From JADKIH01 sp031427625 (GTDB lineage Bacteria; Bacteroidota; Bacteroidia; AKYH767-A; 2013-40CM-41-45), in the NCBI GenBank assembly GCA_031427625.1, contig JANPNV010000119.1, forward strand, positions 1 through 64,000: DNA of 64,000 nucleotides, read 5' to 3'. Of the stretch, positions 8,980-17,326 are shown one piece after another. Below the pieces are notes generated by a model that worked only from the letters and a program-made list of their open reading frames with translations, had not been told where the DNA came from and did no database searches. Numbering within the stretch: the first letter of the stretch is position 1; each line of letters opens with the position of its first letter. Position numbers and translations under genes: made by a program.

Positions 8980-9726
8980 TTACGGTTTATTAAGATATGT
9001 AATCAGAACTAATATACTTGTAAATACGCTGAGGTAAGGGAGAAATTCCGTTGTGAGTTTTTTCCTGAAATTAGAACCCGAATCAACGTAGATGATGTCG
9101 TTCGGATAGATTTCCAATTCTGAATTTCTCAGACCTTCAAGTGTTGAAACATCTGCAAGAAAAACTTGTGGGCTTTTTAATTCGCCGCGGATAATCTTTA
9201 TATGATATGCCTTACTGTATTCAGACAAGCCACCGGCAAGTGCCAGCGCTTCGAATAATGACGTGTGGTCATCTTGCAGAGGAACCACTATTCCTCTGCC
9301 TCCATCGCTCAAAAACACAAGGGCATGACGACTTACAACTCTGATTATAACAAAGGGATCTTTGTAATAAGTAGAATATTTTTCCTGTAATAACACTTCT
9401 GCATCTTTGATACTATATCCTTTTAACCGGATACGGCCTATGACAGGGAGTTTTACTTCTCCGTTTTCTTCGATAATGTATGTGATGCCATCTGTATTTG
9501 CCGCCTGTGACAGATTTGCTGATGTTATATCAATAAGTCGAAAGCCGTCATTACTGAAAATGTGCATTTCGATTTTATCTTCTGACTGAATTATGTAGGG
9601 ACCGGGAGTCTTATGAACAGTATCCTGAGCATATGAATAATCCGCCGGAGTTTTAAACATCCGGTTAGGAACAAGCTGGCATGATGAAAATGCGAGCAGA
9701 ATGGCGAGAAAAAATAGTTTATTCAT
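8980..9726 (-). CDS. Polysaccharide export outer-membrane lipoprotein (Wza-like)
   Basis: A 248-residue lipoprotein of the Wza/GumB polysaccharide-export family, the outer-membrane channel partner of the downstream Wzc-like kinase. The signal sequence MNKLFFLAILLAFSSCQ ends in a lipobox with Cys. Poly_export (about 45-135) begins at GPYIIQSEDKIEMHIFSND, followed by an SLBB-like domain (about 140-215) and a final hydrophobic segment FLPYLSVFTSILVLITYL. I choose the ATG at 9726, because the upstream TTG at 9744 lies inside a perfect -7 box. Missing Wzx and Wzy leave the assembly route incomplete in this window. Confidence 0.9.
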   Translation of the reverse strand: MNKLFFLAILLAFSSCQLVPNRMFKTPADYSYAQDTVHKTPGPYIIQSEDKIEMHIFSNDGFRLIDITSANLSQAANTDGITYIIEENGEVKLPVIGRIRLKGYSIKDAEVLLQEKYSTYYKDPFVIIRVVSRHALVFLSDGGRGIVVPLQDDHTSLFEALALAGGLSEYSKAYHIKIIRGELKSPQVFLADVSTLEGLRNSELEIYPNDIIYVDSGSNFRKKLTTEFLPYLSVFTSILVLITYLNKP

Positions 9727-9741
9727 TTTTCTGAAGGTGAG

Positions 9742-9749
9742 CAAAAATA
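9742..9749 (-). promoter_or_regulatory. Predicted -7 box for the wza-wzc-rfbC transcript
   Basis: TATTTTTG on the minus strand is an exact TAnnTTTG match, 16 bp before the ATG at 9726. This supports the shorter start of the export lipoprotein. No convincing -33 element is seen. Confidence 0.4.
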
Positions 9750-9856
9750 AAATATTAATGGTATAAGATGATTGAAAAAAATAGAACCTTTAAGATAGTT
9801 ATAAAACCATTTTTGTTCAATTTGTTAATTACGTAACGGGTTAAATTTAAGTATGA

Positions 9857-11050
9857 TCATCTTTTTTTAGCCAGAAGATTTCTGTACAAATCACTCATAT
9901 CCTGTATCAGACGGGTATAATGAAACTTATTTTTCACAAATTCCCAGCTCTTCTCGCTGAGCTTTTTACGAAGCTCAGCATCTTCGATAAGCATAAGCAT
10001 GTTTTTGGAAAAAGCGTCATAGTCATTGGTGTCGACAAGTAATGCAGTTTCTCCATTCTTTACTACGTTTTCTATACCGCCAACATTGGTTGAAATTATC
10101 GGCTTTTCGCCTGCCTGAGCTTCGATAAGACTTACAGGCGTTCCTTCATTGTATGAGCAAAGTGCGACAATATCGAGACCGGCAATACATACATCAACGT
10201 CTCTGATCCAGCTGCAAAATGTCAAATCACTTTTCCTTTTTTCTTCAGGGTAATAAGAGAAATCAATTCCAAGCAAGGTAGCCTCTTTCATCAGTGGAAT
10301 TCGGCTTTCGCCGTCACCGATAATTAAAAAACGGACTTTTTGTCCCGTCTTCTTAAGGATTTTTGCAGCGCTTCCGATAAAAAGCGAATGATTTTTTATC
10401 GGAACAAGTCGTCCAATAATTCCCACCGCAATCTCATCGTCTTCAATCATGAATTTTTTACGGAATGTCTTTCGTTTTTCTTCTGTATTCTCTCTGAATT
10501 TTGTTAGATCAAATCCCAATGGTATCATGTGGATTTTGGAGGCCTTGCACAGACTATAGTGAAATGATAGTTCACGCTTTTGACGTTCGCTGATTGCAAT
10601 AATAGCAGTACTGATGGAGGCAAGGTATCGTTCAATCTTAAGGAATAATTTTGCCTTTAGCGGATGGAAATAGGAGTGAAAAACATGGCCGTGAAACGTG
10701 TGAATAATAACCGGCACTTTTTCATGATAGGCCGCCAGTCTTCCCAAGGCACCTGCCTTAGCTGCATGGGTATGTACGATGTCTGGCTTAAACTCACGGA
10801 TTATTTTTCGCAACTCCCTATACGATCTGTAATCATTTAAAGGGTTGATTGAGCGCTTCATATGTTCCAGACTTATAAAAGATAAGCCCAAATCCTTGAC
10901 TATATAAGCAGAACTTTCCTCGGAATCTTGCTTTGTTCCGGCTACCAGCAATACCTCAAAATCCTTTTGTAGGTGTTTTGTCAGAATTGCAACGTGAAAA
11001 GCAGGACCACCTAGATTCAGGCGGTTAATGATAGTTAGTATGCGTGGCAC
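9857..11050 (-). CDS. Glycosyltransferase family 4 (GT-B fold)
   Basis: A 397-residue retaining glycosyltransferase of the GT4 type. The N-terminal acceptor domain opens with MPRILTIINRLNLGGPAFHV, a common GT4 start with the GG loop. DIVHTHAAKAGALGRLAA and IIHTFHGHVFHSYFHP follow. The donor domain has VGIIGRLVPIKNHSLFI and the E-x7-E region around EGTPVSLIEAQAGEKPII. The donor and acceptor are unknown. A role in building the repeat unit of the adjacent export system is inferred from position. It starts at GTG, with a TATATTTG box just upstream, and is separated from the export lipoprotein gene by about 130 bp. Confidence 0.9.
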   Translation of the reverse strand: MPRILTIINRLNLGGPAFHVAILTKHLQKDFEVLLVAGTKQDSEESSAYIVKDLGLSFISLEHMKRSINPLNDYRSYRELRKIIREFKPDIVHTHAAKAGALGRLAAYHEKVPVIIHTFHGHVFHSYFHPLKAKLFLKIERYLASISTAIIAISERQKRELSFHYSLCKASKIHMIPLGFDLTKFRENTEEKRKTFRKKFMIEDDEIAVGIIGRLVPIKNHSLFIGSAAKILKKTGQKVRFLIIGDGESRIPLMKEATLLGIDFSYYPEEKRKSDLTFCSWIRDVDVCIAGLDIVALCSYNEGTPVSLIEAQAGEKPIISTNVGGIENVVKNGETALLVDTNDYDAFSKNMLMLIEDAELRKKLSEKSWEFVKNKFHYTRLIQDMSDLYRNLLAKKR

Positions 11051-11066
11051 AAGTTGGAATTTCCGG

Positions 11067-11074
11067 CAAATATA
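11067..11074 (-). promoter_or_regulatory. Predicted -7 box of the GT4 gene
   Basis: Minus-strand TATATTTG, an exact consensus match, lies 16 bp upstream of the GTG start at 11050. The same box and spacing occur before gmd, which suggests a shared promoter type across the locus. No good -33 partner. Confidence 0.4.
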
Positions 11075-11139
11075 AAATCTACAACCATAAGTAGGTTATG
11101 AAAGATTTTCTATCTTCGCCACCCATAAAAATAAGATAA

Positions 11140-11832
11140 ATGAATAAAAAGATTTTTGCTCTTGCAATCTGTTTCAGCATTGCAACATTGCTTTCCTGCG
11201 AAGGCCAGAAAGGTAAGACTTCTGTTAGCCTGAAATCACAGTCAGATTCTGTTGCTTACGGAATCGGAGTTTCCATTGGTGGAAATATGAAAAAAGATGG
11301 ACTCGATTCTCTGAATCTGGACATCATGAAAGAGGCCATCCGAAGTGCAATAAAAGGCGATAGCCTGTTGCTCGATGCGGGTAAAGCACAAGATGTTATT
11401 CAGGAATATCTTGCCTCTAAACAAAAACTAAAAGGAAGTTCAACCCTGGAGGCAGGAACTAAATTTCTTGCCGAAAACAAAAAGAAGCAGGGTGTAGTGG
11501 AACTTCCGGACGGACTGCAGTATATGGTCGTAAAGGAAGGAACAGGTCCTAAGCCTACTGCAAGCGATACTGTATCTGTACATTATCACGGAACATTGAT
11601 TGATGGTACTGTTTTCGATTCGTCTGTCGAGCGTGGAGAACCGGCTGAGTTTCCAGTAGGTGCAGTAATTCCGGGATGGACAGAGGCGCTTCAATTAATG
11701 AAGGTCGGGTCAAAATACAAACTCTTTATTCCATCCAATCTGGCTTATGGTGAGCGTTCTGCAGGACCAAAAATTAGTGCGAATTCAACATTAATCTTCG
11801 ATGTCGAGCTATTAAGCATCAAGGGTAAGTAA
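11140..11832 (+). CDS. FKBP-type peptidyl-prolyl cis-trans isomerase, lipoprotein
   Basis: A 230-residue envelope prolyl isomerase. The signal peptide MNKKIFALAICFSIATLLSC ends in a lipobox (LLSC), so it is probably lipid-anchored. Residues of about 30-110 form the FKBP N-terminal dimerisation region (VAYGIGVSIGGNMKKDG). The FKBP catalytic domain (about 120-229) carries VSVHYHGTLIDGTVFDSS, FPVGAVIPGWTEAL and IPSNLAYGERSAG, which cover the usual active-site Tyr, Phe-Asp, Val-Ile and Trp positions. Overall this is the FkpA/Mip layout. It is a single-gene unit with a strong terminator right after it. Confidence 0.93.
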   Translation: MNKKIFALAICFSIATLLSCEGQKGKTSVSLKSQSDSVAYGIGVSIGGNMKKDGLDSLNLDIMKEAIRSAIKGDSLLLDAGKAQDVIQEYLASKQKLKGSSTLEAGTKFLAENKKKQGVVELPDGLQYMVVKEGTGPKPTASDTVSVHYHGTLIDGTVFDSSVERGEPAEFPVGAVIPGWTEALQLMKVGSKYKLFIPSNLAYGERSAGPKISANSTLIFDVELLSIKGK

Positions 11833-11852
11833 AAACCATTACCAAATTATTT

Positions 11853-11886
11853 AAAGCCGCCTGTGTTACAGGCGGCTTTTTTGTTT
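11853..11886 (+). terminator. Rho-independent terminator after the FKBP gene
   Basis: A 12-bp perfect stem AAAGCCGCCTGT / ACAGGCGGCTTT with a GTT loop is followed by a T-rich run. It lies 20 bp after the FKBP stop. Confidence 0.9.
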
Positions 11887-12052
11887 TTAGCCATTTTGAG
11901 GACGACGATTAATGAAATTAAGTAATAGAAAATCAGCGTATTGCAAAATTATTTAAAAATAATTAGTACTATGTGTTGCATAGTAGCTTTCTATAAACAT
12001 ATCTTTGCTGCATCAAATAACAAATGAAACAGACACATTAATCCAATTCCTC

Positions 12053-12655
12053 ATGAGTATCCCTAAAATAATTTTATCGCTAATACTTTTTTTTACTGTT
12101 GTCGGAATAGCTTGTGCAGAATCAAATGACAATGTAAGGCCAGTTACAGTTCCTGAAAAATTTTACGGAATTGTTATAAACTCAAACATCAATGTAATCC
12201 TTTCGCAAACGGGTGAAAACACAATCATGATTGAGAAAAGAAATGGAGCCGACAGAACAATTAAAGCAACTGTTGAGAATGGAGCACTGGTAATTAATGG
12301 TGGTGATGATTTGGGAACGACTTTGTATGTGACAGTTGATTACATTGAATTGATTGAGATAAATGGCAAAGGCAGGCTTTACGTAAATGGAAATATAGAC
12401 AGTGACATTTTACTCCTGAAAGTAAACGGAAGTGGTAGTATGAAGCTGGATGTAAAAACACTTTCGTTGGGGATGATTGTGAAAGGTTCGGGAAAGATAA
12501 TTGTCTCAGGAAATACCGGAAAAAGTTTCTTGAGAATTTATGGTCATGGAAATATCTATAAAGATCAGCTCGATTATTTTAATTGTTCCGAAGAAAGGTA
12601 TCTGGATGAAATTCAAAACCAGAAAAAAAGAAAAGGAACACTTAAACTTTATTAA
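12053..12655 (+). CDS. Head-GIN domain (DUF2807) exported protein
   Basis: About 200 residues from the ATG at 12053, which directly starts a signal peptide (MSIPKIILSLILFFTVVGIACA). I reject an upstream non-ATG start 48 bp earlier that would bury it. The mature part is a right-handed beta-helix-like DUF2807: FYGIVINSNINVILSQTG, then repeated short strands (LVINGGDDLGTTLYVTV, LLKVNGSGSMKLDV). Proteins of this fold are periplasmic or surface-exposed with unknown ligand. It is followed, 57 bp on, by a PadR regulator and a PspC protein whose C-terminal part is also of adhesin-like beta type. A joint envelope-stress role is inferred, not shown. Confidence 0.8.
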   Translation: MSIPKIILSLILFFTVVGIACAESNDNVRPVTVPEKFYGIVINSNINVILSQTGENTIMIEKRNGADRTIKATVENGALVINGGDDLGTTLYVTVDYIELIEINGKGRLYVNGNIDSDILLLKVNGSGSMKLDVKTLSLGMIVKGSGKIIVSGNTGKSFLRIYGHGNIYKDQLDYFNCSEERYLDEIQNQKKRKGTLKLY

Positions 12656-12712
12656 TAAAAAAAATAATGATTCAAATAATAATAATTCTGTCACACCCTA
12701 AACAAATAAGTC

Positions 12713-13060
12713 ATGAGCAACAATCTTGAAAATACACAGGCTCAGATGCGAAGAGGTGTTCTTGAATTCTGTATTCTCTCTATTCTTTCGAATGAAGAAG
12801 TATATCCGTCAGACATCATCAATAGAATGAAGCAGTCAAAACTAATAGTCGTAGAGGGTACGTTATATCCGCTATTGACCCGGCTTAAAAACGGAGGATT
12901 GCTGCAGTATCGATGGGAAGAAAGCAGATCGGGACCACCCCGTAAGTACTATTCGCTAACTCCGCTTGGACATAAATTTTTAGACGAGCTTCGTATCACT
13001 TGGAGTGAACTGGTTGAAGCCGTTAGTCAGACAACAAAAAAAAACGACAATCATGAATAA
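12713..13060 (+). CDS. PadR family transcriptional regulator
   Basis: A 115-residue winged-helix regulator. MRRGVLEFCILSILSNEEVYPSDIINRMK is the PadR helix-turn-helix start, and VVEGTLYPLLTRLKNGGLLQYRWEES with GPPRKYYSLTPLGHKFL is the wing and following helix typical of the family (PF03551). These proteins usually repress membrane or efflux genes and often their own operon. Its last 8 bp overlap the ATG of the PspC gene, so the two are translationally coupled. That pairing of PadR and PspC is common in Bacteroidota. The effector is unknown. Confidence 0.93.
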   Translation: MSNNLENTQAQMRRGVLEFCILSILSNEEVYPSDIINRMKQSKLIVVEGTLYPLLTRLKNGGLLQYRWEESRSGPPRKYYSLTPLGHKFLDELRITWSELVEAVSQTTKKNDNHE

Positions 13061-14816
13061 GACCGTAACAGTAAATATAGGTGGAATTGTTTTCCACATC
13101 GATGAAAATGCATACGAACGTTTCAAATCCTACCTCGAATCGATTCGTAGTCACTTTACGGCTTCCGAAGGTCGCGATGAAATTATGCAGGACATCGAAT
13201 CGCGTATTGCCGAAATGTTTCAGGAAAAAATCAAAGACTCCAAACAGGTAATTACACTTGATGACGTTGATGAGGTTACTGTTTTAATGGGTAGGCCTGA
13301 AGAATTTGGGGAAGAAAAGAAAGCGGAATCAAAAGTAGATGATCATGCTAATGCCTCTGAACCCGTGAAGAAAAGACTGTTCAGGAATCCTGACGATAAA
13401 CTGATTGGCGGAGTATGTTCGGGATTAGCATCCTACTTCGGCATAGATCCGGTCTGGATCAGACTGATATTTGCATTCGCATTTTTCTTCTATGGTTCGG
13501 GCTTCCTGCTCTATTTTGTTTTATGGTTTATTATTCCATCGGCAGAAACTACTGCGGAAAAACTTCAGATGAAAGGAGAGGCTATAAATATCGAAACAAT
13601 TGAAAAGAATGTAAGAGAAGAACTCGAGCAGGTAAAAAAAAGAATTAATGAAATGCGTGAAGGGAAAAAAGCAGGAAATATCATCTCCAGATTTTTTGAG
13701 GCCATCATTCAGTTATTCAGATTATTCTTCCTGTTCATCGGAAAACTTCTGGCAGTTTGTTTTATTCTCATTGGGTTTGCAGTAGTATTTGCTTTATTTA
13801 TTTCATTGCTTGCCGTCTTCAATATTCCCGGTGCACATTTTCCTGAATTTTTTAATCAGCTATTTCCGTTCAGCTATCAGTTGGGACTGGCCTTTTTTGG
13901 AGTTCTGCTCGCTATCGGAATTCCATTTATTATGCTGGCCTGGTATGGTGCCCAAATATTATTTAATGCCCGTAAAAGTTCACGTGCAGTAAAAATGGGT
14001 GCATTCGGTTTGTGGATATCCGGATTATTGATTTGTATTTTCCTTGGGTCTTATATTGCAAGAGATTTTTCAGAACGTCAGAGTATTCGTACATCGATAA
14101 TCCTTCAGCAGCCAAATTCAAAAAATCTTTATCTGAAACTGGATAAGAAATCGGAAAGTGAAAAAGAATATGAGCATTGGGATGATAATGAATGGAACGG
14201 TAATCTCAGACTATCATTAATGAATGATCAGCTTCAATCGAAAGATATTCAACTTGATATTGTTGAGAGTAATACAGACTCTTTCACCCTGGAACAAATT
14301 AGTTATGCCAGAGGCCCTTCTAAGAAAGCTGCCGCTGATCATGCATCAAGAAGCAATTATGCATTCGCGCAAAGCGATTCAGTTTTAACGTTCAACCCAT
14401 ATTTTACAATCGATAAAAATGCAAAGTACAGAGCACAAAGGATGCAGCTTATACTTCATGTGCCAAAAGGTGGAAAGGTAATCCTCGATAAATCTCTTCA
14501 TGGCTTTATCTACGATATTAAAAATATTCAAAATGTTCTTGACCGCGATATGCTTAACCGTACTTGGGAAATGAGGAATGATGGATTCAACTGTGTGAAT
14601 TGTGACGGAACCGAATCTACAATAGGAGGGAAAGGTGCTTTAGAATATGGCAGCCGTGGAAGAATCAGAATTGACGATAACGGCGTCTATATCAGGGGCG
14701 ACAACAACGATGGAATTTCTATCGACAGCAATGGAATCGTCATAAGTAAAAACGGCAAAATAAAAAAAATAAAAAAGAAGGGTATTCATTTTAATATTAA
14801 TGATGAATCGAATTGA
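13053..14816 (+). CDS. PspC domain membrane protein
   Basis: 587 residues from the ATG at 13053, inside the end of the PadR gene. The N-terminal about 95 residues (MNKTVTVNIGGIVFHIDENAYERFKSYL region) are charged and cytoplasmic. Next comes a PspC domain (about 105-170: RLFRNPDDKLIGGVCSGLASYFGIDPVWIRLIF), followed by several TM helices (about 225-345). The C-terminal part is hydrophilic and may contain a DUF2807-like beta region. PspC proteins sense envelope stress with phage-shock systems in other phyla; here there is no pspA or pspB nearby. Regulation by the coupled PadR protein is likely. Confidence 0.88.
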   Translation: MNKTVTVNIGGIVFHIDENAYERFKSYLESIRSHFTASEGRDEIMQDIESRIAEMFQEKIKDSKQVITLDDVDEVTVLMGRPEEFGEEKKAESKVDDHANASEPVKKRLFRNPDDKLIGGVCSGLASYFGIDPVWIRLIFAFAFFFYGSGFLLYFVLWFIIPSAETTAEKLQMKGEAINIETIEKNVREELEQVKKRINEMREGKKAGNIISRFFEAIIQLFRLFFLFIGKLLAVCFILIGFAVVFALFISLLAVFNIPGAHFPEFFNQLFPFSYQLGLAFFGVLLAIGIPFIMLAWYGAQILFNARKSSRAVKMGAFGLWISGLLICIFLGSYIARDFSERQSIRTSIILQQPNSKNLYLKLDKKSESEKEYEHWDDNEWNGNLRLSLMNDQLQSKDIQLDIVESNTDSFTLEQISYARGPSKKAAADHASRSNYAFAQSDSVLTFNPYFTIDKNAKYRAQRMQLILHVPKGGKVILDKSLHGFIYDIKNIQNVLDRDMLNRTWEMRNDGFNCVNCDGTESTIGGKGALEYGSRGRIRIDDNGVYIRGDNNDGISIDSNGIVISKNGKIKKIKKKGIHFNINDESN

Positions 14817-15172
14817 TAAGTATTCTAGCGATTAATTATTTTTTTGAATGCTTCGGATGTAGATATATTAATTAGGCCTATGATTATATTGCAATCATAG
14901 ATCTTCCAATCTGACAGATTTCTGTTCAGACTATCAAGCTGTATTGAGGTAGTTGTCATTCGTATTCTGTTTATATCTTCCCTCGAAGCTCCGGCATACG
15001 CACTTCCTTCTATGTCTTAAGTATTTTTTATTAGAAAATTTATGCACATCGGTGTCAGGTATAAAAAGATTTAGCACATTTGCTTAGAAGCCTATTGATC
15101 GTAATGTAATCAAGGCAAATGTCGGAATGATCGTCCGGATTTTAATTATAATTAAAAGAAAACTAAATACTT
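14817..15172. other. Intergenic region between the PspC gene and recA
   Basis: 356 bp with no supported gene. It contains a 7-bp inverted repeat TATGATT / AATCATA with a 7-nt loop near 14879-14899. A 44-codon minus-strand reading frame (14825-14959) has protein-like composition but no supporting signals; it could be a relic. The recA promoter should lie in the last 100 bp, but I see no clean -33/-7 pair. No known SOS box could be assigned. Confidence 0.5.
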
Positions 15173-16219
15173 ATGGCAACAGCAGAATCAAAAGAATCAA
15201 AAGAGTTAAAAGAAACATCAAAGGAAAAATTAAAGGCACTCCAGCTAACGCTTGATAAGTTGGAAAAGACATATGGCAAAGGCACTATTATGAAAATGGG
15301 TGATGAGCCGGTTGAAATGGTAGAATCCATATCTACAGGATCAATAACGTTAGATATTGCACTTGGAATAGGTGGCATACCTAAAGGAAGGGTGGTCGAA
15401 ATATACGGGCCGGAATCTTCAGGAAAGACAACGCTTGCAATACATGCCATTGCTAATGTTCAGAAGAACGGAGGCATTGCAGCCTTTATAGATGCTGAAC
15501 ATGCATTCGACAGATTCTATGCACAGAAGCTGGGAGTAGATATTGAAAACTTACTTATGTCTCAGCCCGACAATGGTGAGCAGGCACTTGAGATAGCAGA
15601 AAACCTGATTCGTTCAGGAGCCATTGATATCATCGTCATCGATTCAGTAGCAGCTCTTACGCCTAAGGCTGAAATCGAAGGTGAAATGGGCGAAAGCAAA
15701 ATGGGTCTTCAGGCAAGATTGATGTCGCAGGCGCTTCGAAAGCTGACAGGTACCATCAGCCGCACGGGCTGCTGCTGTATTTTTATCAATCAGCTTCGTG
15801 AAAAAATCGGAATCGTTTTTGGGAATCCGGAAACTACGACAGGCGGAAATGCCCTGAAGTTTTATGCATCTGTTCGTCTTGATATTCGCCGCATCGGTCA
15901 GATAAAAGACGGAGAGAATGTAGTTGGAAATCGCACAAAGGTAAAAGTGGTAAAGAATAAAGTCGCTCCACCTTTCCGTTTAGCGGAATTCGACATCATG
16001 TATGGCGAAGGAATTAGTAAAGTCGGAGAGATTGTCGACCTCGGAGTTGATAAAGGAATAATTAAAAAGGCAGGTTCATGGTTTAGCTACAATGAGACAA
16101 AACTTGGACAAGGAAGGGATGCTGTGAAGCAACTCCTGAATGATAATCCTGAACTTTCCGATGAGATTGAAAAAAAGATTCGCGATATTATGAATGCTGC
16201 AAGTCAGGCATCTTCTTAG
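15173..16219 (+). CDS. recA: Recombinase RecA
   Basis: A 348-residue RecA ATPase for homologous recombination and SOS signalling. The N-terminal helix is unusually charged, with repeated KESKE-type residues (1-18). Walker A is GPESSGKTT, Walker B region IIVIDSVAAL, L1/L2 DNA-binding loops include EIEGEMGES...GLQARLMSQALRKL and the FINQLREKIGIVFGNPETTTGG segment. Length and motifs are canonical. A single gene, closed by a strong terminator 20 bp downstream. No intein or frameshift. Confidence 0.98.
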   Translation: MATAESKESKELKETSKEKLKALQLTLDKLEKTYGKGTIMKMGDEPVEMVESISTGSITLDIALGIGGIPKGRVVEIYGPESSGKTTLAIHAIANVQKNGGIAAFIDAEHAFDRFYAQKLGVDIENLLMSQPDNGEQALEIAENLIRSGAIDIIVIDSVAALTPKAEIEGEMGESKMGLQARLMSQALRKLTGTISRTGCCCIFINQLREKIGIVFGNPETTTGGNALKFYASVRLDIRRIGQIKDGENVVGNRTKVKVVKNKVAPPFRLAEFDIMYGEGISKVGEIVDLGVDKGIIKKAGSWFSYNETKLGQGRDAVKQLLNDNPELSDEIEKKIRDIMNAASQASS

Positions 16220-16241
16220 TTCTCCTGGAAATAATTATTTT

Positions 16242-16286
16242 CGGCCACAGAAATTTCACATTAAATTCTGTGGCCGTTTGATTTTT
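16242..16286 (+). terminator. Rho-independent terminator after recA
   Basis: Stem CGGCCACAGAA / TTCTGTGGCCG (11 bp) with a 13-nt loop, followed by TTTGATTTTT. It ends just before the TPR lipoprotein start. Confidence 0.88.
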
Positions 16287-16291
16287 AAGAA

Positions 16292-17317
16292 ATGATGAAA
16301 ACGAAAAAATATTTTCCGGGTTTGGAATCTGGCATTTGGATACTGATGTTTATCCTGACGTTAAATGCATGTACTAACAGTGATAAACAAAAATCCGGTG
16401 ACGAAAAAGTAGTCAAAGCCGATGAGTTTACCCGATTAAACGAAGATATTGCCGGAAATCCGGGCGATGCCTCCTTATACTTCCGGCGGGCAATCGTTTT
16501 TGATCAAAGAAAAAACCTCAAACAGGCATTCGAAGATATTTCAAAAGCCGTTATGCTGGACTCGGGCAAAGCAACTTATTTTCTATTGCTTGCTGATATC
16601 AGTTTTAAAGGTCTTCAGATTCAAAAGGCAATCAATGCATTTAAAAAAGCTATAGAACTGGAACCAGAGAATAAGGAAGCTCACTTAAAATTATCAGAAT
16701 TATACCTGTATCTGAAAGCTTATCCACAATCATTGGCGGAGGCGAATGAAGCATTGAAGATCGACAAGAATGCTGCAAAAGCATATTTTATAAAAGGTTT
16801 TGCATATAAGGAAACGGCAGACACACCTAAAGCGATATCAAGCTTTCAGACGGCCACAGAACTTCAATCTGATTATTATGATGCCTATATTCAGCTCGGA
16901 AATATTCAGGCAGCCAGAAAAAATTCTATTGCCGTTCAGTATTACAATAATGCACTGCGACTGCAGCCTTCAAGCACAGAAGCATATTATAACCGTGGAC
17001 TGGCTTTTCAAAATATGGGCGAACTCGATAAAGCAATTGAGGATTATAAAACGATACTCAAATTAAATATTCGGTATTCAGAGGCGCATTTTAACCTGGG
17101 ATATATTGATCTTGTTTTTAAGAAAGATTATAAATCTGCTATCGCGCATTTTACAGACGCAATTCGTTCCAACGATTTGTATGCGGAGGCATTTTTTAAC
17201 CGGGGACTTGCTTATGAATATTCAGGTAACAAATCTGCTGCAATTAAAGATTACAATGAAGCACTGAAAATTATTCCTACCTATAAATTGGCAAAACAAA
17301 AATTAAAGGGAATGTAG
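16292..17317 (+). CDS. TPR-repeat lipoprotein
   Basis: 341 residues. An N-terminal signal ends with a lipobox (LTLNAC, Cys about 27), so the protein should be anchored in the envelope. The remainder is almost entirely TPR repeats, about eight, with the W/L/G-Y-A-F-A-P pattern: ASLYFRRAIVFDQRKNL, KEAHLKLSELYLYL, KAYFIKGFAYKE, YDAYIQLGNIQAAR, EAYYNRGLAFQNMG, EAHFNLGYIDLVFK, EAFFNRGLAYEYSG. TPR arrays bind peptides or hold complexes together; no enzyme domain is seen. Its partner is unknown. It is convergent with the following minus-strand membrane protein, only 9 bp apart. Confidence 0.88.
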   Translation: MMKTKKYFPGLESGIWILMFILTLNACTNSDKQKSGDEKVVKADEFTRLNEDIAGNPGDASLYFRRAIVFDQRKNLKQAFEDISKAVMLDSGKATYFLLLADISFKGLQIQKAINAFKKAIELEPENKEAHLKLSELYLYLKAYPQSLAEANEALKIDKNAAKAYFIKGFAYKETADTPKAISSFQTATELQSDYYDAYIQLGNIQAARKNSIAVQYYNNALRLQPSSTEAYYNRGLAFQNMGELDKAIEDYKTILKLNIRYSEAHFNLGYIDLVFKKDYKSAIAHFTDAIRSNDLYAEAFFNRGLAYEYSGNKSAAIKDYNEALKIIPTYKLAKQKLKGM

Positions 17318-17326
17318 TGTTGAAAG

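Noticed and set aside
9727..9744. TTG start of the Wza-like gene
   Set aside because: It would place the start codon inside the -7 box and add six residues before a normal lipoprotein signal.
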